A stretch of 64,000 nucleotides of DNA from Doryteuthis pealeii (GCA_023376005.1 CM042180.1:43571413-43635412), one strand, 5' to 3'. Shown: positions 51,590-63,629, counted from the stretch's first letter. Notes: generated by a model from the sequence alone, not told the origin. Made by a program: numbers and translations.

Positions 51590-52140
51590 ACCCCATGTTC
51601 TTAATCAGATTCAAAGTGGTGCTCCCATACAGTAGTTCTGACACGGTTTTTAGTAGCATCTTTATTGTAGAACTAACAAAAATAGTTGGAGGTGTAACAT
51701 TGATGATTTAAACCACTGGCACAAGAAAAAAAAGGCGATTGAAACAAACTGCCAAGCTTTTCATTAGAATCGGAGTAGTGCTACCATACAGTAGTACTAA
51801 CACGGCTATAAGTAGCGTATTCCTTGGTAATAAGTCAAGCTTGTTAAATGTGCTGCAGAAAGAACAAAGATGGCAATTGAAACAAAGTCAAACCACCATG
51901 CTCTTGATAAGAGTCGAAGTGGTGCTCGCATACAGTAGTACTTACGCGGCTATGAGTAGCCTATTCATTGTAGGGCTAAAAGGACTACTTGAGGTCTAAA
52001 GATTTTTATTTAAACCCCTGATGCTAAAGAACAAAAATCTGTCTGAAAGAAAGGCAACTAGCCTTGTTTTTAATTAGAGTCAAAGTAGTGCTACCATACA
52101 GTAGTACTAACACGGCTATAAGTAGCGTATTCATTGTAAT
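51590..52140 (+). repeat. Right-arm copy of the 150-bp tandem repeat
   Basis: Reverse complement of 46,790-47,345 (GTAGTACTAACACGGCTATA units). Confidence 0.6.
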
Positions 52141-52642
52141 GAGTCATGCTTGTTACATGCGCTGCAGAAAGAAACAATTCAATGATAAACGAAGCCAACG
52201 AGAAACATTGCCGTAGCAAAATGTGAGGAAATAAATTCAATTTATTAAAACGATAATAAATTTTATTTGTTCTTCGTGAAAGTAGAAAAATGCCTGAAGC
52301 ATTTGTAATGAAATCGTGATAAAATATGACTGGAGGCGGGAATTATTACTGACGCGGGAAAAAATGTTAGAGTATGACCAACACTTCATGGTTTCTGGTA
52401 TACCTGATAGAGAATCCATTTCAGTTATTTATATCTCATCAACCTCTGTCTGTCTGTCTATATATATATATATATTATATATAATATATATAATATATAT
52501 TATATAAGTATATTTTGGCAGTATTTTTTCTTTTAAAACTGTACTGACGATTCTTGTCGGACGAGTTTTTGTTCGGTTCTTTTCTAATTTTTGGCCATCT
52601 TTTTGGTGTCAGGGTGGAACTGGTGTAACAGTCCCACAAAGG

Positions 52643-52692
52643 TCATTACGAGCGCTTTCGCCAATTCGATTTGCCATCTTCAGGTAGGAAAC
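52643..52692 (-). ncRNA. Hammerhead ribozyme motif (AGCGCT family), right arm
   Basis: On the minus strand: core CTGAAGA, stem II around GGCAA/TTGGC with one mismatch, GAA, palindrome AGCGCT, H17 C, GTA closing TAC. Outer stem I is shortened by a small deletion. Confidence 0.5.
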
Positions 52693-52951
52693 TGATGGTA
52701 TGTTCCGTGTCTCGTTTTTAAGGAAAATATACATGACACATACAATTGATAGACAACTGCATCCTAATAAATACATAACACAAATCGATTCTAACTTATT
52801 GTTTACTTTTTGATTCTTACAAGAAATCAACATCCGGTGTGAGACCTTTTTGAATCGAGTCAGCGTTCCTTCGAAACGAACATTTTAATGCCATTAACAC
52901 ACACGTAAAATCGACTGCTATTAATCGGTGTCTCGATTAATTCAGTGGATT

Positions 52952-52990
52952 TAACCCTGAAGATCCTTATGGTGAAACTCGAGTAGGTTA
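52952..52990 (+). ncRNA. Hammerhead ribozyme motif (ACTCGAGT family), right arm
   Basis: TAACC/GGTTA stem I, CTGAAGA at 52,957-52,963, short CC/GG stem II, GAA at 52,974, ACTCGAGT, H17 A at 52,985. Confidence 0.55.
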
Positions 52991-53008
52991 TCTCTGGTAC
53001 CCATTTCA

Positions 53009-53042
<34 letters not shown>

Positions 53043-53599
53043 TAATGAAATACATTTCAGGATATATTTATTTGTATGTAAACAATACATACATGTGCAG
53101 ATGTGATCATGACGTCGCGCTTTTTACGTGCGTCTATGTCTACGAACAGAGCAGCTGCATCCGACCTTATAAATAACACCCGCTAACACGTAAACAAACA
53201 AGTGACACGCGGATACAGTTAAACAATCGCACAATGTATTTGACCATATTTTTATCATTTTCAAATTTGTTTCGCTGCCAGACGATTGCTCCGCTTAAAC
53301 AATTAAGTTCACGTAGCATGAAACCAATGGTAGCAGACTTATTTCCATAAAAATAAATATATACTAAAATATCCATCTATTTATTTATTAAAGTTCTACC
53401 ATTGATATTGAGCACTCTCCTAGTAATACTGTACGTTGGTTCACTACTGCCTCCCATAAATTTGGTAATGAGCTCTCTAATTGGTAATTTAAATTAACTC
53501 TCACTACTAAGCAAATAAGCAATGATCATTCCCCGGAAATTTGATCTCTCAGTGACCGTAAAATACATAAACATTCCTATGTACTTAATATAGTTTAAA

Positions 53600-53735
53600 A
53601 ATACCAGTCCCCGCATCAACTGTCAGTGGGCGAGGAGATAAGATATCAGTCTGAGTTCGACCCTAGCCAAGGATAGTTGTGTCTAGCCACACTGAAGAGG
53701 CGTGAAACGCCGAAACACGTGTCTGTGGATGACTT
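53600..53735 (+). mobile_element. tRNA-like element with intact hammerhead (right arm)
   Basis: A-box-like CAGTGGGCGAGGAGATAAG, B box GAGTTCGACCC at about 53,653, then the hammerhead 24 nt downstream, then TA and GT repeats. Third example of tRNA-like module plus hammerhead in the window. Confidence 0.65.
53687..53728 (+). ncRNA. Intact hammerhead ribozyme in a tRNA-like element
   Basis: Stem I CCACA (53,687-53,691) pairs with TGTGG (53,724-53,728). Core CTGAAGA is at 53,692-53,698. Stem II GGCG/CGCC is perfect with loop TGAAA. GAA is at 53,712-53,714, the palindrome ACACGTGT at 53,715-53,722 and the cleavage C at 53,723. Nothing is mismatched. Confidence 0.8.
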
Positions 53736-53739
53736 ATTA

Positions 53740-53759
53740 ATTATATATATATATATATA

Positions 53760-53800
<41 letters not shown>
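53740..53800. repeat. (TA)n(GT)n microsatellite
   Basis: Sits directly after the hammerhead element. The left arm has only (CA)n here. Confidence 0.9.
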
Positions 53801-53801
<1 letters not shown>

Positions 53802-53931
53802 GGAAAAGGTGACTTATGGTCACGATGGTGTAGAATTCAGGGAAGTAAGTCAGCGATATAACAAGTACAAAGTACTCAATACGTTAGTAGAGCAAATTTA
53901 TTACAATATAGGTACAAGTGATAACCTACTC

Positions 53932-54133
53932 CAGTTTCACCAAAAGGATCTTCAGGGTGAAATCCACTGAATTAATCTAGATACCGATTAATTGCAGTCA
54001 TTAATTCATCGCGTTAAACGGTTCGTGATCGTGAGATGAACACACACGTGTAGTCGACTGCAATTAATCGGTATCTCGATTAATTCAGTGGATTTAACCC
54101 TGACGATCCTTATGGTGAAACTCGAGTAGGGTA
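53932..54133. mobile_element. Head-to-head hammerhead pair, right arm
   Basis: Minus motif at 53,932-53,960 (core CTGAAGA) and plus motif at 54,095-54,133 (core CTGACGA, stem III ACTCGAGT, stem I TAACC/GGGTA with one mismatch). Mirror of 44,855-45,075. Confidence 0.6.
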
Positions 54134-54533
54134 TCACTTGTACCTATGTTGTGATATATATATATATATATATATATTGGTTAGGAGGTTGATTTAGAAG
54201 GCTATCACAATGCAGGTGTAAAGAAAAAAAATAATAATACGGTAACAATTTGTGTTGTGTGTTAACCTGTATTTAATTCTTGAATTTTCGAGATAATATC
54301 TCTTTTCAAAAGATCACTGGAACTGAAGCGGTTTAGTTATGGCATTTATTTTTAAATGAATTTTTTTTTTTTTGAAAATGATGGTATTTTTATATATATA
54401 ACTGTATTCTCGGTTGTTGTATTGTCTTAGCCGGCCTTGCACGTATGCATGTGCATTAAAGTGCGTATTTGTGTTTGGTGGCCATGGTGATGTATAATAT
54501 TTCGTGTTGGATGTAATATAAATCAATTCAATC

Positions 54534-54572
<39 letters not shown>

Positions 54573-54699
54573 ATCAATATATATTATATTTATTTGTTTA
54601 ATTACTTATTTATATCTAATTCAATTTATCATAAATATATATTATATATATATTATATATATATAATATATATCTATATAGATAAGATGACATGAGATA

Positions 54700-55075
54700 A
54701 TCCAATTAACAATCTATAAAGTGTTTTGTTTATAGTGGTGAAGGCTTGTGTTGGATCATCCCGCACTTTTTGGCACAGTCGATAGGAAATAATTGGTGCA
54801 CAAGGAATGCAACAAACCCAATCAACAACTGACCTCACGGCTTGTAAGTTCAGAGTTTTCCTTCTCCTAGACTGGTTACCTATCCAAGATTAAAGAGCCA
54901 AGTCTGCTCTACTATTTACTCATAGATGGAGGTAGAATATATGGATTCATACCTTTCCCAAGGGTATTAGCACTATGTGAAGTACAAATAGCCTTGTTTC
55001 ATAGTTTTTATCTTCTAAGCGTACTAAGATGGAGGTAGAATATATGGATTCATACCTTTCCCAAGTGTACTAAGC
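54700..55075 (-). mobile_element. Repeat G plus SINE family B (right arm)
   Basis: Mirror of 43,985-44,300. The segment TAGAATATATGGATTCATAC with CTTTCCCAAG appears twice (54,930 and 55,035), a duplication absent from the left arm. Confidence 0.65.
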
Positions 55076-55190
55076 ACTTTTTACAGATTTAACTCTTTAT
55101 GTAACCCTTTGGATGTTTTTTTTTCTTTCTTTCATTACGAATTGTATTATTTAGATTATTCGGACTATTGTCCTCATCTTTATTGTTATC

Positions 55191-55236
55191 TGTTCAACGT
55201 TTCGGATGATGTTCCCTCCGGCCTTCTTCAGGTATT
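55191..55236 (-). ncRNA. Decayed hammerhead-like motif of repeat E (right arm)
   Basis: On the minus strand: TACCTGAAGA, then AGGCCGG...ATCC, GAAACGTT. Stem I and stem II are weak. Confidence 0.3.
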
Positions 55237-55384
55237 TCTTGTCGTACCCGGGAGCCTTCTCGAACGTGGAAACCTTCTTGTCGTAATCGGGAGCCATCAC
55301 GGAACTTTGAACCTAACCCTTTATTCAATCCACGGAGGTATACTGTTCTCATTCCGCTAACCATAGCTGTACATAGCGTAGTGG

Positions 55385-55988
55385 TTTGGTTTGGTTTGGT
55401 TTGTTTTGTTTTACGGCATATCAACCTCGGTGAGTTATTTAATGCCGACAAAGTTTTGAAAGAAATTCATTCTTAATGGATAATACAATTTTTTTATGAT
55501 TACATTTTTCTATTTAACCCATAGATGGGACCCTAACAGGTACTACCACTCCGGGTCAGAGTGGACCAGTGAGCAATGGTAATGAAGGGGTGCTCTACAT
55601 TCCCCAAATCTCCAAAACTGGAACCTCACCATCAGATAGTTTAACGTCATTCCCAGGACATGTAGACCCGCAGCCACCGCCTTCGAGCACCCATATGATA
55701 AAAAGGGGTCGGGACTTGCCATAAGGGCAATAGAGTTGAGAAAATCATATAGGTGCTAGGGCTTGATGTGACCAGCCGATTGATCGGAGGGGGCCTCTCC
55801 GACCGCCCGTCTAGCCCAAGATAGGGCCAAAGTGGAGTATTGCATGTCATAAACTGCTCATCGTCCTGGGTTCTATCCTTAAGCATCACGGGTTGCCACC
55901 CACGGCCAACAGGTGGCCCCATTGGGGGAGTCTTACCCCTCTGCAGAGGTGCAGTCGGTGCATTCTAATGCCCCAGCCGACAGGGTGG
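55385..55988 (-). mobile_element. Family C retroposon, full length (right arm)
   Basis: Target-site duplication ATAGCGTAGTGG / ATAGCTTAGTGG at 55,373-55,384 and 55,989-56,000. Mirror of 43,046-43,644. Confidence 0.88.
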
Positions 55989-56240
55989 ATAGCTTAGTGG
56001 ATAAAGGTGTTGGGTTTAATTCTGTTCTAAGTGACAGTTATCTCTAGGTTGCTGGTTCAATTCTAGTCAATCAGAAGTCATCACGAACTTTGAACCTAAC
56101 CCTTTATTCAATCCACGGGGGTATCCTGTTCTCATTCCGCTAACCATAGCTGGGCCCAATTAACTGTGTTAATTAGTATTCGATTTTACTGTCACCCTTG
56201 ACCAGGATTGAACCTGCAGCCCAGACATATCAATATAATA
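55989..56240 (+). mobile_element. SINE family D (right arm)
   Basis: A box TAGCTTAGTGG at the start, GGTTCAATTCT as B box at 56,053. The body mirrors 42,780-43,045. Confidence 0.7.
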
Positions 56241-56396
56241 ATATAAATGATACAAATTATCAAGACTCATCTAAAGAATTCGAGAAATAATATATTTTTT
56301 TCTCCAGACATTTGCTAATATATTATTCTTTTATTTGCAAATTCTACTATCGATTTTTTCCCGCCGTCTGAATTATGGAAATCGTAATAGTCATAG

Positions 56397-56435
<39 letters not shown>

Positions 56436-56440
<5 letters not shown>

Positions 56441-56582
56441 ATACACCTAATGAGTCAGATAAACCTAATAAAAGTTTCGCTTAGTGCTCTTAAGGACTAA
56501 GATCCGGATCTTATCCCTGAAGAGCACTAAGCGAAACTTTTAGTAGGTTTATCTGACTCATTAGGTTTATCTTTATTATTTG
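56436..56582. mobile_element. Inverted-repeat hammerhead-like element (right arm)
   Basis: The plus-strand motif CTGAAGA (56,517-56,523), stem GC/GC, GAA, ACT-TTT-AGT hairpin and A is better preserved than in the left arm. Stem I is short (CC/GG). The element is cut by a SINE A insertion at 56,584. Confidence 0.55.
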
Positions 56583-56584
56583 CC

Positions 56585-56798
56585 GGGACAAGGTTCCTAG
56601 TTCGATACCGGTCCTCGCCAACTCAGCGTATGAGTAGCACAGGGATCTGTTTGGTAAAGTACGGAGCTGATGGTAGGTGTGGCGCTCCACCTCAGACGCC
56701 AAACAATCTCCTTGGTCTAGCGCTATTGAAAAGGGGATAGACCTCCCTCGCTGACTGGCTGATACGACTTAGGCCGCCGCGACTTTACTTTTTTTTAC
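56585..56798 (+). mobile_element. SINE family A copy 5 with target-site duplication, right arm only
   Basis: Perfect 12-bp duplication TTATTATTTGCC (56,573-56,584 and 56,799-56,810). It starts inside the tRNA-like region (GTTCCTAGTTCGATACCGG) and runs to GGCCGCCGCGAC and a T-rich end. It is missing from the left arm, which has the uninterrupted site at 42,453, so it arose after the arms duplicated or marks a different haplotype. Confidence 0.85.
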
Positions 56799-56810
56799 TT
56801 ATTATTTGCC

Positions 56811-58740
56811 TCAATATGTGAAGGTAAATGAGCAGTTTAGATTACTTCATTACGCGTTTCTATCTGTCTGCGTGGTGCGATACCGAACATTTTAGTACTC
56901 GAGCCCCTGTCGAACTCATTTATCATTATATATATAATATAATATATATATATTAACTATATTATATATATATATAATCTACTAATATATATAATATATT
57001 AATATATAATACATTTCTATATATATATTGTATTTTTTTAGTACTTTTGTGGACCAAAAGTCATTATATGTTACTAATAGAATTATTTATATTTGTAGTT
57101 TATACCAGCAATTATCTTGCTCGATCTTTTATTTCCACGGATGATGTGTAGGTAGTATCATATTTTACAATCTAATAAACTCTTCTTGTCGGGTTTACAT
57201 TTCTCACCTGACTCAGGGATATATATGTATACCAACCAAGTTTTATGTAATAATATTACAAATAATATTTATTATATACTAATATTATATATATATACTA
57301 ATTAACTATAGGATATATATATTTATAATATTATGAGAGAAGAAGTAATAGAGAGAAAGTATAAGTAAGTATAGATGTATTAAGTGATATACAGATAATG
57401 GACGGTATCATATGGATGATCTTATGACTTGTTTTTAAATAACTGAAAATAACACCTACACATGAGGGCAATATATATGTAGAATATCCTGGACAGGATA
57501 ATCCTTAAGGGCAAAACTCCGAAACTAGTATTTTTTTTCGAAGGAAAAGAAATTATATAAGAAGAGGAGAAAACAGCTTTCTATATAAACAAAGATCAGA
57601 ATTCGGTCATATAATTTGTATGAATAGTATGTGTGATAATGTCTGATGAAAGAAAGGCGAGAGAGAGAGATGTGAGACTGGAAATAATAGATGTTGTGTT
57701 CCGGAAGTTCGCAATTTATTTGTAGTGTGTTTGTCCTGATATTATCTGATAAAGCAAGGGGTATAGTATGTGAATGTAAGTCATGCATTAATTAATCAAT
57801 TATGTAGCTGGTGTGTGCACTGTTTAGGCCTTCCCCGTAATGATCGTGACAGGTGCGATTGCCAATATGCAATTGATATGGGCTGTATGCCGATATAAAT
57901 ACTATGCACTATGTACGATACAAGCAAAAGTCTGTCACCCGACATCCCTCAGCACAAACTGTACATCCCGAATGAAAAGCCACAGCAACAGCCCAAGCAG
58001 CCAGAGACCAGAACGCGATACATGTCACTGGTAAACTAAAATCTTCTTCTCTGATGTTGACTGATTTGATTATTTTATTATGCTTTCACATGCGAGGGCC
58101 TGTTATTCTCACCCAAAGCCTTTGCATTCACCTCTCATATTGAGTGAGCTAATTGTGCATTTTCTTCGCTATTAACAATGATCAATCTTTGAGTCTAAAT
58201 CTCTCGTTAGCTCTCCCTTTAATGTAACGTCTCATACTTTATTCTCTATATGGCAGGCCTGACTCTCCATATGTATATCTTGTGCCATACTGAAGAATAC
58301 CCAAGCCTATAACTCCAAATCAGGTGCAATGTTATGACTCTCTTATCCTCACTCTTTAGCCACTCTCTATCTTGCTCTCTATCTCTGCTCTCTCTCTCTC
58401 AGTAGCCGCGCGCATGGCCTCGCATCTCAGCCATAAGCAGCATATTCGTAGTTATTGTGTATTTATCGGACAAATAACAAAATTTATAAATTTATCTTAA
58501 ATCTTATTATCTAATAATTAAGCTACAACGTTTGAATTATAGATTTACATCCCATTTTTATAGTAAGATAGGATAATTCTATCACAGATGATATTTACTC
58601 AATTAGATTTTTTATTATAGTTAAAAAAAAATCGTTATTGCAATATGTTCATTATTTTATTTAATACATACAAACATACTCACTTTTCCTCCCCTCGACT
58701 TCCTTCCCATTGCTAAGCCAAACACCACCTCGCCACCTGC
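56811..58740. other. Outer right arm, error-like sequence, no gene
   Basis: TA-rich at 56,928-57,030. Matched in patches to 41,330-42,450 with many indels. 57,840-58,740 has CT-rich stretches and no recognisable element. Confidence 0.55.
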
Positions 58741-58744
58741 ATTT

Positions 58745-59270
58745 TTATGGGAGTAAAAAATCATTGGTCCAATGACCTTATATAAAAATCATTGTCCAAT
58801 GCATTTTATAGTAAAATCATGTCCAATGCATTTTATAGTACAAATCATTTGCAATGCATTTTTATTGGTGAAAAGATTGTCCAGTGCATTATATTAAAAA
58901 TCATTGTCCAATGGCCATTTTTATAGTAAAAATCTTTCCAATGATTTTTAATATACAAATCATTTGCAATGCATTTTATGGTGAAAAAACGATTGCCAGT
59001 GAATCTTTTATAGTAAAACATTGTCCCATGCATTTAGTTAAAAATCATCCAATTGCTTTTACTAAAAATCATTTCAATGCATTCATACAAAAATCATTCC
59101 ATGCATTTCATGTAGTAAAAATCATTTCCAATGCATTTTATAGTTAAATCATTTTCCAATGCTTTTTATTATAAAATTCTGTTTCAATATATTTTTATAG
59201 TAAAAATCGACTGCCAATGCGATTTTATAGTAAAAGTAATTGCCCAATGCATTTTTATAGTAAAAGCATT
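58745..59270 (-). repeat. 30-bp satellite, array 3, inverted and indel-rich
   Basis: Minus-strand copy of array 2 with almost every unit missing or gaining bases (for example ATCATGTCCAATGCATTTT). A single N is at 59,375 in the flank. Confidence 0.85.
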
Positions 59271-59376
59271 AAAAGAAAATTAAACAAAATGAGACAACAG
59301 TCGCGAAAATATTCCATAATATACTATAAAATAGTAATTGTTGTACTTGTGGATTATTTCCTTGCATTTTGCAANA

Positions 59377-60121
59377 GAATTTACATATGAAAAAATTACT
59401 GTTACTAAGAAAAGTCTTCAATTATTAATCAAAAAAATGTCTTTGGGGAATTAATCTCGTATGTGAAAGTATTCCGATGAAAACTCAAATAATTTCGCTA
59501 GTTTTTCTTTCCTTTCGAGAAGACGAGCCAATTTACGTTTTTTTTTTTTCCGTTTTTTTTTTTCGGGTCTCTGTACTAATTCAATAATTTTAATACCTTT
59601 ATTTAGATAAAAATATATTTTTTCATTTATTCTTATCATTATTCTTCTTTAATTACAAAAACCTCAGACAACTGTAGCTGTCGCCTTAGTATGTAGCGCA
59701 CTGCCTAATGGTTAGATATATTTATTTTCTACCCTCAAATATACCCTTAAATTTGGACAGTGTAAGGGAAACAACTGTGTAGGGTCTGATAATCAAGACC
59801 CACAGGGCCAGAATGGCATTGTGGGAAGATCAACAGATATCCTTAGGGCAAAATAGAGACTTCCGCCCAGGCTAGAAGCACCAAAAAAAGTTGTACGGAA
59901 AATATTGTTCTAAATTAGAATTTAGTCTTTAGTTAGTTCTTGGTACTGGTAACGGCGCACTGGTATGTTTTTTTCCAATTTTCCCATCAAGTTGCTGGTA
60001 TTTGTTAAAGACCCTTTTTGTAAAATAGTAATTGTTTATACCCCATTTTATTTCAGTATTTCACGGTGTTTGGAAGTTCAATAAAATCTTTTACATTCAA
60101 CATGCCGTCTTATCGCTCTCA
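59377..60121. other. Unassigned spacer between palindrome and third copy
   Basis: A piece at 59,680-59,890 (CCTTAGTATGTAGCGCACTG, then CCTAATGGTTAGA) looks like a SINE but has no clear B box. T-runs are at 59,540-59,560. Confidence 0.5.
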
Positions 60122-60134
60122 TTCTCGGGAGGTC

Positions 60135-60500
60135 CTCTATGCAGCATCCTGTATCCGCACAGAGCTGATCAATGTACGTCTTTGCTGGTCGGCCCACACT
60201 GGCGTGTCCACGTGTTGGCTTTCACAGGAAGACGGTCGCTTATGAGTTCGTCCTTGCTTCTCCAGCAGTGTCCCGCGTGTCTTGTCCGTCTTACTCGGAT
60301 GGTTTGAGTGATATGTGACAGGTTGCCGTACAGCTGCTTTCTCGTGGGGTGCTGTTTCCACGTCTTGTTCAGGATCCCCCGTAGCATTCTTGTGCAGCTC
60401 CTCATCAGTTTATTCTCTAGTCGCTTAGTTAGGGTCCAGGTGGTGCAGCCATACAGCAGCATTGTCATGGATATCCGCGCTGACAGCCCGACATGATGAT
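60135..60500. pseudogene. LINE 3' end with inverted 5' part
   Basis: 60,461 down to about 60,135 (minus) encodes LLYGCTTWTLTKRLENKL, CTRMLRGILNKTWKQHPTRK, TIRVRRTRHAGHCWRSKDEL and further C-terminal residues. Immediately beyond, on the plus strand, 60,462-60,497 encodes IVMDIRADSPT, the terminus of the same ORF, followed by a (GATGAT)-type tail. A 3' end joined to an inverted upstream part is the signature of twin-primed LINE insertion. Confidence 0.75.
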
Positions 60501-60773
60501 GGTGATGATGACATTCAATATCAGTCGATCTTCGTGTCATCATTTACATCACCAGAAAAATACTACCAGGTAACTGCTACAATACGTATATCTGAACCTC
60601 ACGTGGTGAAATGTTTAACAAGGTAGATTCGCAGGCCATTGTTAGCGGTTCGATTTTCCGTGGGCGACCCGTAATTCTTAAAGAAGTGATATTGGCTTTG
60701 ATCAGTCCATTTTGACACTTCCTAATCATTGCGAAGCAGAATTCGTCAAGCGTTGGATTGTTCACCCACTGAC

Positions 60774-60820
<47 letters not shown>

Positions 60821-61525
60821 TCCTACCGATCGGCACGTGTGTTACGTCGACAGTGATTGGAGGTGTCCAGTTGTTGATTATAAACCACTGACTGAAAAAA
60901 ACAAAGATGGCGATTGAAACAAACTCCAAGTTTTTAATTCAAGTCGGAGTAGTGCTAGCATACAGTAGTACTTGATCATGGCTATGAGAAGCGTATATAT
61001 TTAGGACAGAGAGGAGTACTTGAAGGTGTAAAAATTATGATTTAAACAACAGATATCATAACATTTAGGGTTTTGCATATTGTTTATATATACAGGAAAG
61101 GTTGCAGTGTTAACATTAAAAGATTTGACATGGAGTCAGATCAAAAGGGTGACCTTGGGGTTCACACTTAGTTCACCTCAGTCCGAGACACAGACATAGA
61201 TACAATTGTTTATATCAAAATAATTCTCGTTTTTTAAAAAGGCGAGCAGACAGTTAGGAAGTAGAGATGCGACGCGTAGAGCCCGAACGTACAGACCGGG
61301 TCCCGGGGATGGTCGAGTTTGGATCGAAAAACGAAATTTGTCACTGAAATTTGTTACGGGAAATTCTTAATTAAGAGGGTTTGCAACTAGAAAAACTGAC
61401 TTTTGCTGCTAAAATCGATTCCAGAATTTCCGCATAAACAAAAACGCCAACCGAAGCTCATCGTGTTTTTATTTATCCAAACAAGTGTGCAAAACATATT
61501 CATAATATTATTCCTACTCATTATA

Positions 61526-62156
61526 TCTTATTATAATGGAGATTGTGTGTTTTTCTGTCTGTAACCGAAACTAATATTCACTACTCAAGTCACAATTCCC
61601 TTAGTTATTAATGTCCTTTCTCAATGATTTTATTTTAATTTAAACCTCAATTATTAATAAAATTGTTTTACATTATTATACTGTTAACCATATCGCACTA
61701 TACTAATAACATGCAATTATATTATATATACAACAAAATAGCGGTTTACAGTGTGAACGGGAAGGATAATTTGCATATTAATATTAAAATCGAATTTAAT
61801 AAATATATGCTTAGTATTATTGATTTCTAATTGTTTGGTTTTATTTTAATGAATATAAGCAAAAGTCTCTCAATGAATCTTAAATGAAATCCATTAACAA
61901 GAAAAAATAAGTTGTCATTTTATTATTTACTTCCTCTTTCTAACTAAATACTTAAATTTGAAAAAATAACAATGAAAGACGAGAGTGATGGAAGAGTAAG
62001 TTTCATGTGTTCTATTTATCGATTATACCTGCCGTCTGTTCCAAATCTTTTTATCTGTGTTCTTATTTAGTTTCATTAGCCTTTCTAATTTGATATAATA
62101 TTTTATTACATTAAAACTTAAATACTTGCACCCGGAGTGGTGCATATATTTGCTAG
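61526..62156 (+). mobile_element. Non-autonomous Helitron, family A copy 10
   Basis: TC at 61,526, CTAG at 62,153-62,156, an extra G in the hairpin. Otherwise the same as copy 9 with indels. Confidence 0.88.
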
Positions 62157-63577
62157 TAATGGATAAAAAACAGTTATTATTGTTAATGGTGTGTTGACTG
62201 ATTTTTTTAGAGTTGCCAGCTAACCCGGCAATTTATATCTACTAATTTCTCAACCCGTCACAAAGACACTCCGACTGAGTTTGCGTCGATCCCATTTCTA
62301 CAGAGGGTATTGAAAAGAGAAGCTGACCGGAGGCTCATTGGTAGTCACGGAAATAATTCATACCGTTACCACAGCAAATACTATCCCCCGGGGACCCAAT
62401 ACGGTGTGATTTTGGGTGCCGTGTCAGGATCCTGTATCATTATTGCCTGCGTGCGTGCCAGGATCTTGTTTATTATATTTGGGTGCCGCTGCCAGGGTAC
62501 ATTATTATAGCGTATTAACAAACCCCATGTTCTTAATCAGATTCAAAGTGGTGCCTCCATACAGTAGTTCTGACACGGTTTTTAGTAGCATCTTTATTGT
62601 AGAACTAAACAAAAATAGTTGGAGGTGTAACATTGATGATTTAAACCACTGGCACAAGAAAAAAAAAGGCGATTGAAACAAACTGCCAAGCTTTTATTAG
62701 AATCGGAGTAGTGCTACACATAACAGTAGTACTAACACGGCTTAAGTAGCGTATTCCTTGGTAATAAGTCAGCTTGTTAAATGTGCTGGCAAGAAAGAAC
62801 AAAGATGGCAATTGAAACAAAGTCAAACCACCATGCTCTTGATAAGAGTCGAAGTGGTGCTCGCATACAGTAGTACTTAACGCGGCTATATGAGTAGCCT
62901 ATTCATTGTAGGACTAAAAGGAACTACTTTAGGTCTAAAGATTTTTATTTAAACCCTGATGCTAAAGAACAAAAATCTGTCTGAAGAAAAGGCAACTAGC
63001 CTTGTTTTTAATTAGAGTCAAAGTAGTGCTACCATAAGTAGTACTAACACGGCTATAAGTAGCGTATTCATTGTAATGAGTCATGCTTGTTACATGCGCT
63101 GCAGAAAGAAACAATTCACAATGATAAACGAAGCCAACGAGAAACAATTGCCGTAGCAAAATGTGAGGAAATAAATTCAATTTTATTAAACGATAATAAA
63201 TTTTATTTGTTTCTTCGTGAAAGTAGAAAAATGCCTGAAGCATTTGTAATGAAAATCGTGATAAAATATGCTGGAGGCGGGAATTATTACTGACGCGGGA
63301 AAAAATGTTTAGAGTATGACCAACACTTCATGGTTTCTGGTATAACCTGATAGAGATTCCATTTCAGTTATTTATTCTCATCAACCTCTGTCTGTCTGTC
63401 TATATATATATATATATAATATATGTATAATATATATATATTAAGTATATTTTGGCAGTAATTTTTTCTTTTAAACTGTACTGACGATTCTTGTCGGACG
63501 AGTTTTTGTTCGGTTCTTTTCTAATTTTGGCCATCTTTTTGGTGTCAGGGTGGAACTGGTGTACCAGTCCACCAAAG

Positions 63578-63629
63578 GTTTCATTACGAGCGCTTTCGCC
63601 ATTTCGATTGCCATCTTCAGGTAGGAAAC
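63578..63629 (-). ncRNA. Hammerhead ribozyme motif (AGCGCT family), best copy
   Basis: On the minus strand: stem I GTTTC and TAC pair with GTA and GAAAC around a small internal loop. Core CTGAAGA, stem II GGCAATC..ATGGC with mismatches, GAA, AGCGCT, H17 C. Confidence 0.55.

Larger units (their letters stand above)
49531..59376. repeat. Right arm of the giant imperfect palindrome
   Basis: Reverse complement of 40,625-49,393. To 56,584 the match is close. 56,800-59,376 is still recognisable (GACTTGTTTTTAAATAACTG at 57,426, the satellite at 58,745) but carries a dense pattern of single-base indels. Confidence 0.85.

Noticed and set aside
57490..57545. A further hammerhead near GAAACTAGTA
   Set aside because: The palindrome ACTAGT and GAAA are present, but the core reads CTGGACA here. 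The left-arm match has CTGACGA without a matching stem III. Too damaged in an error-rich region to call.
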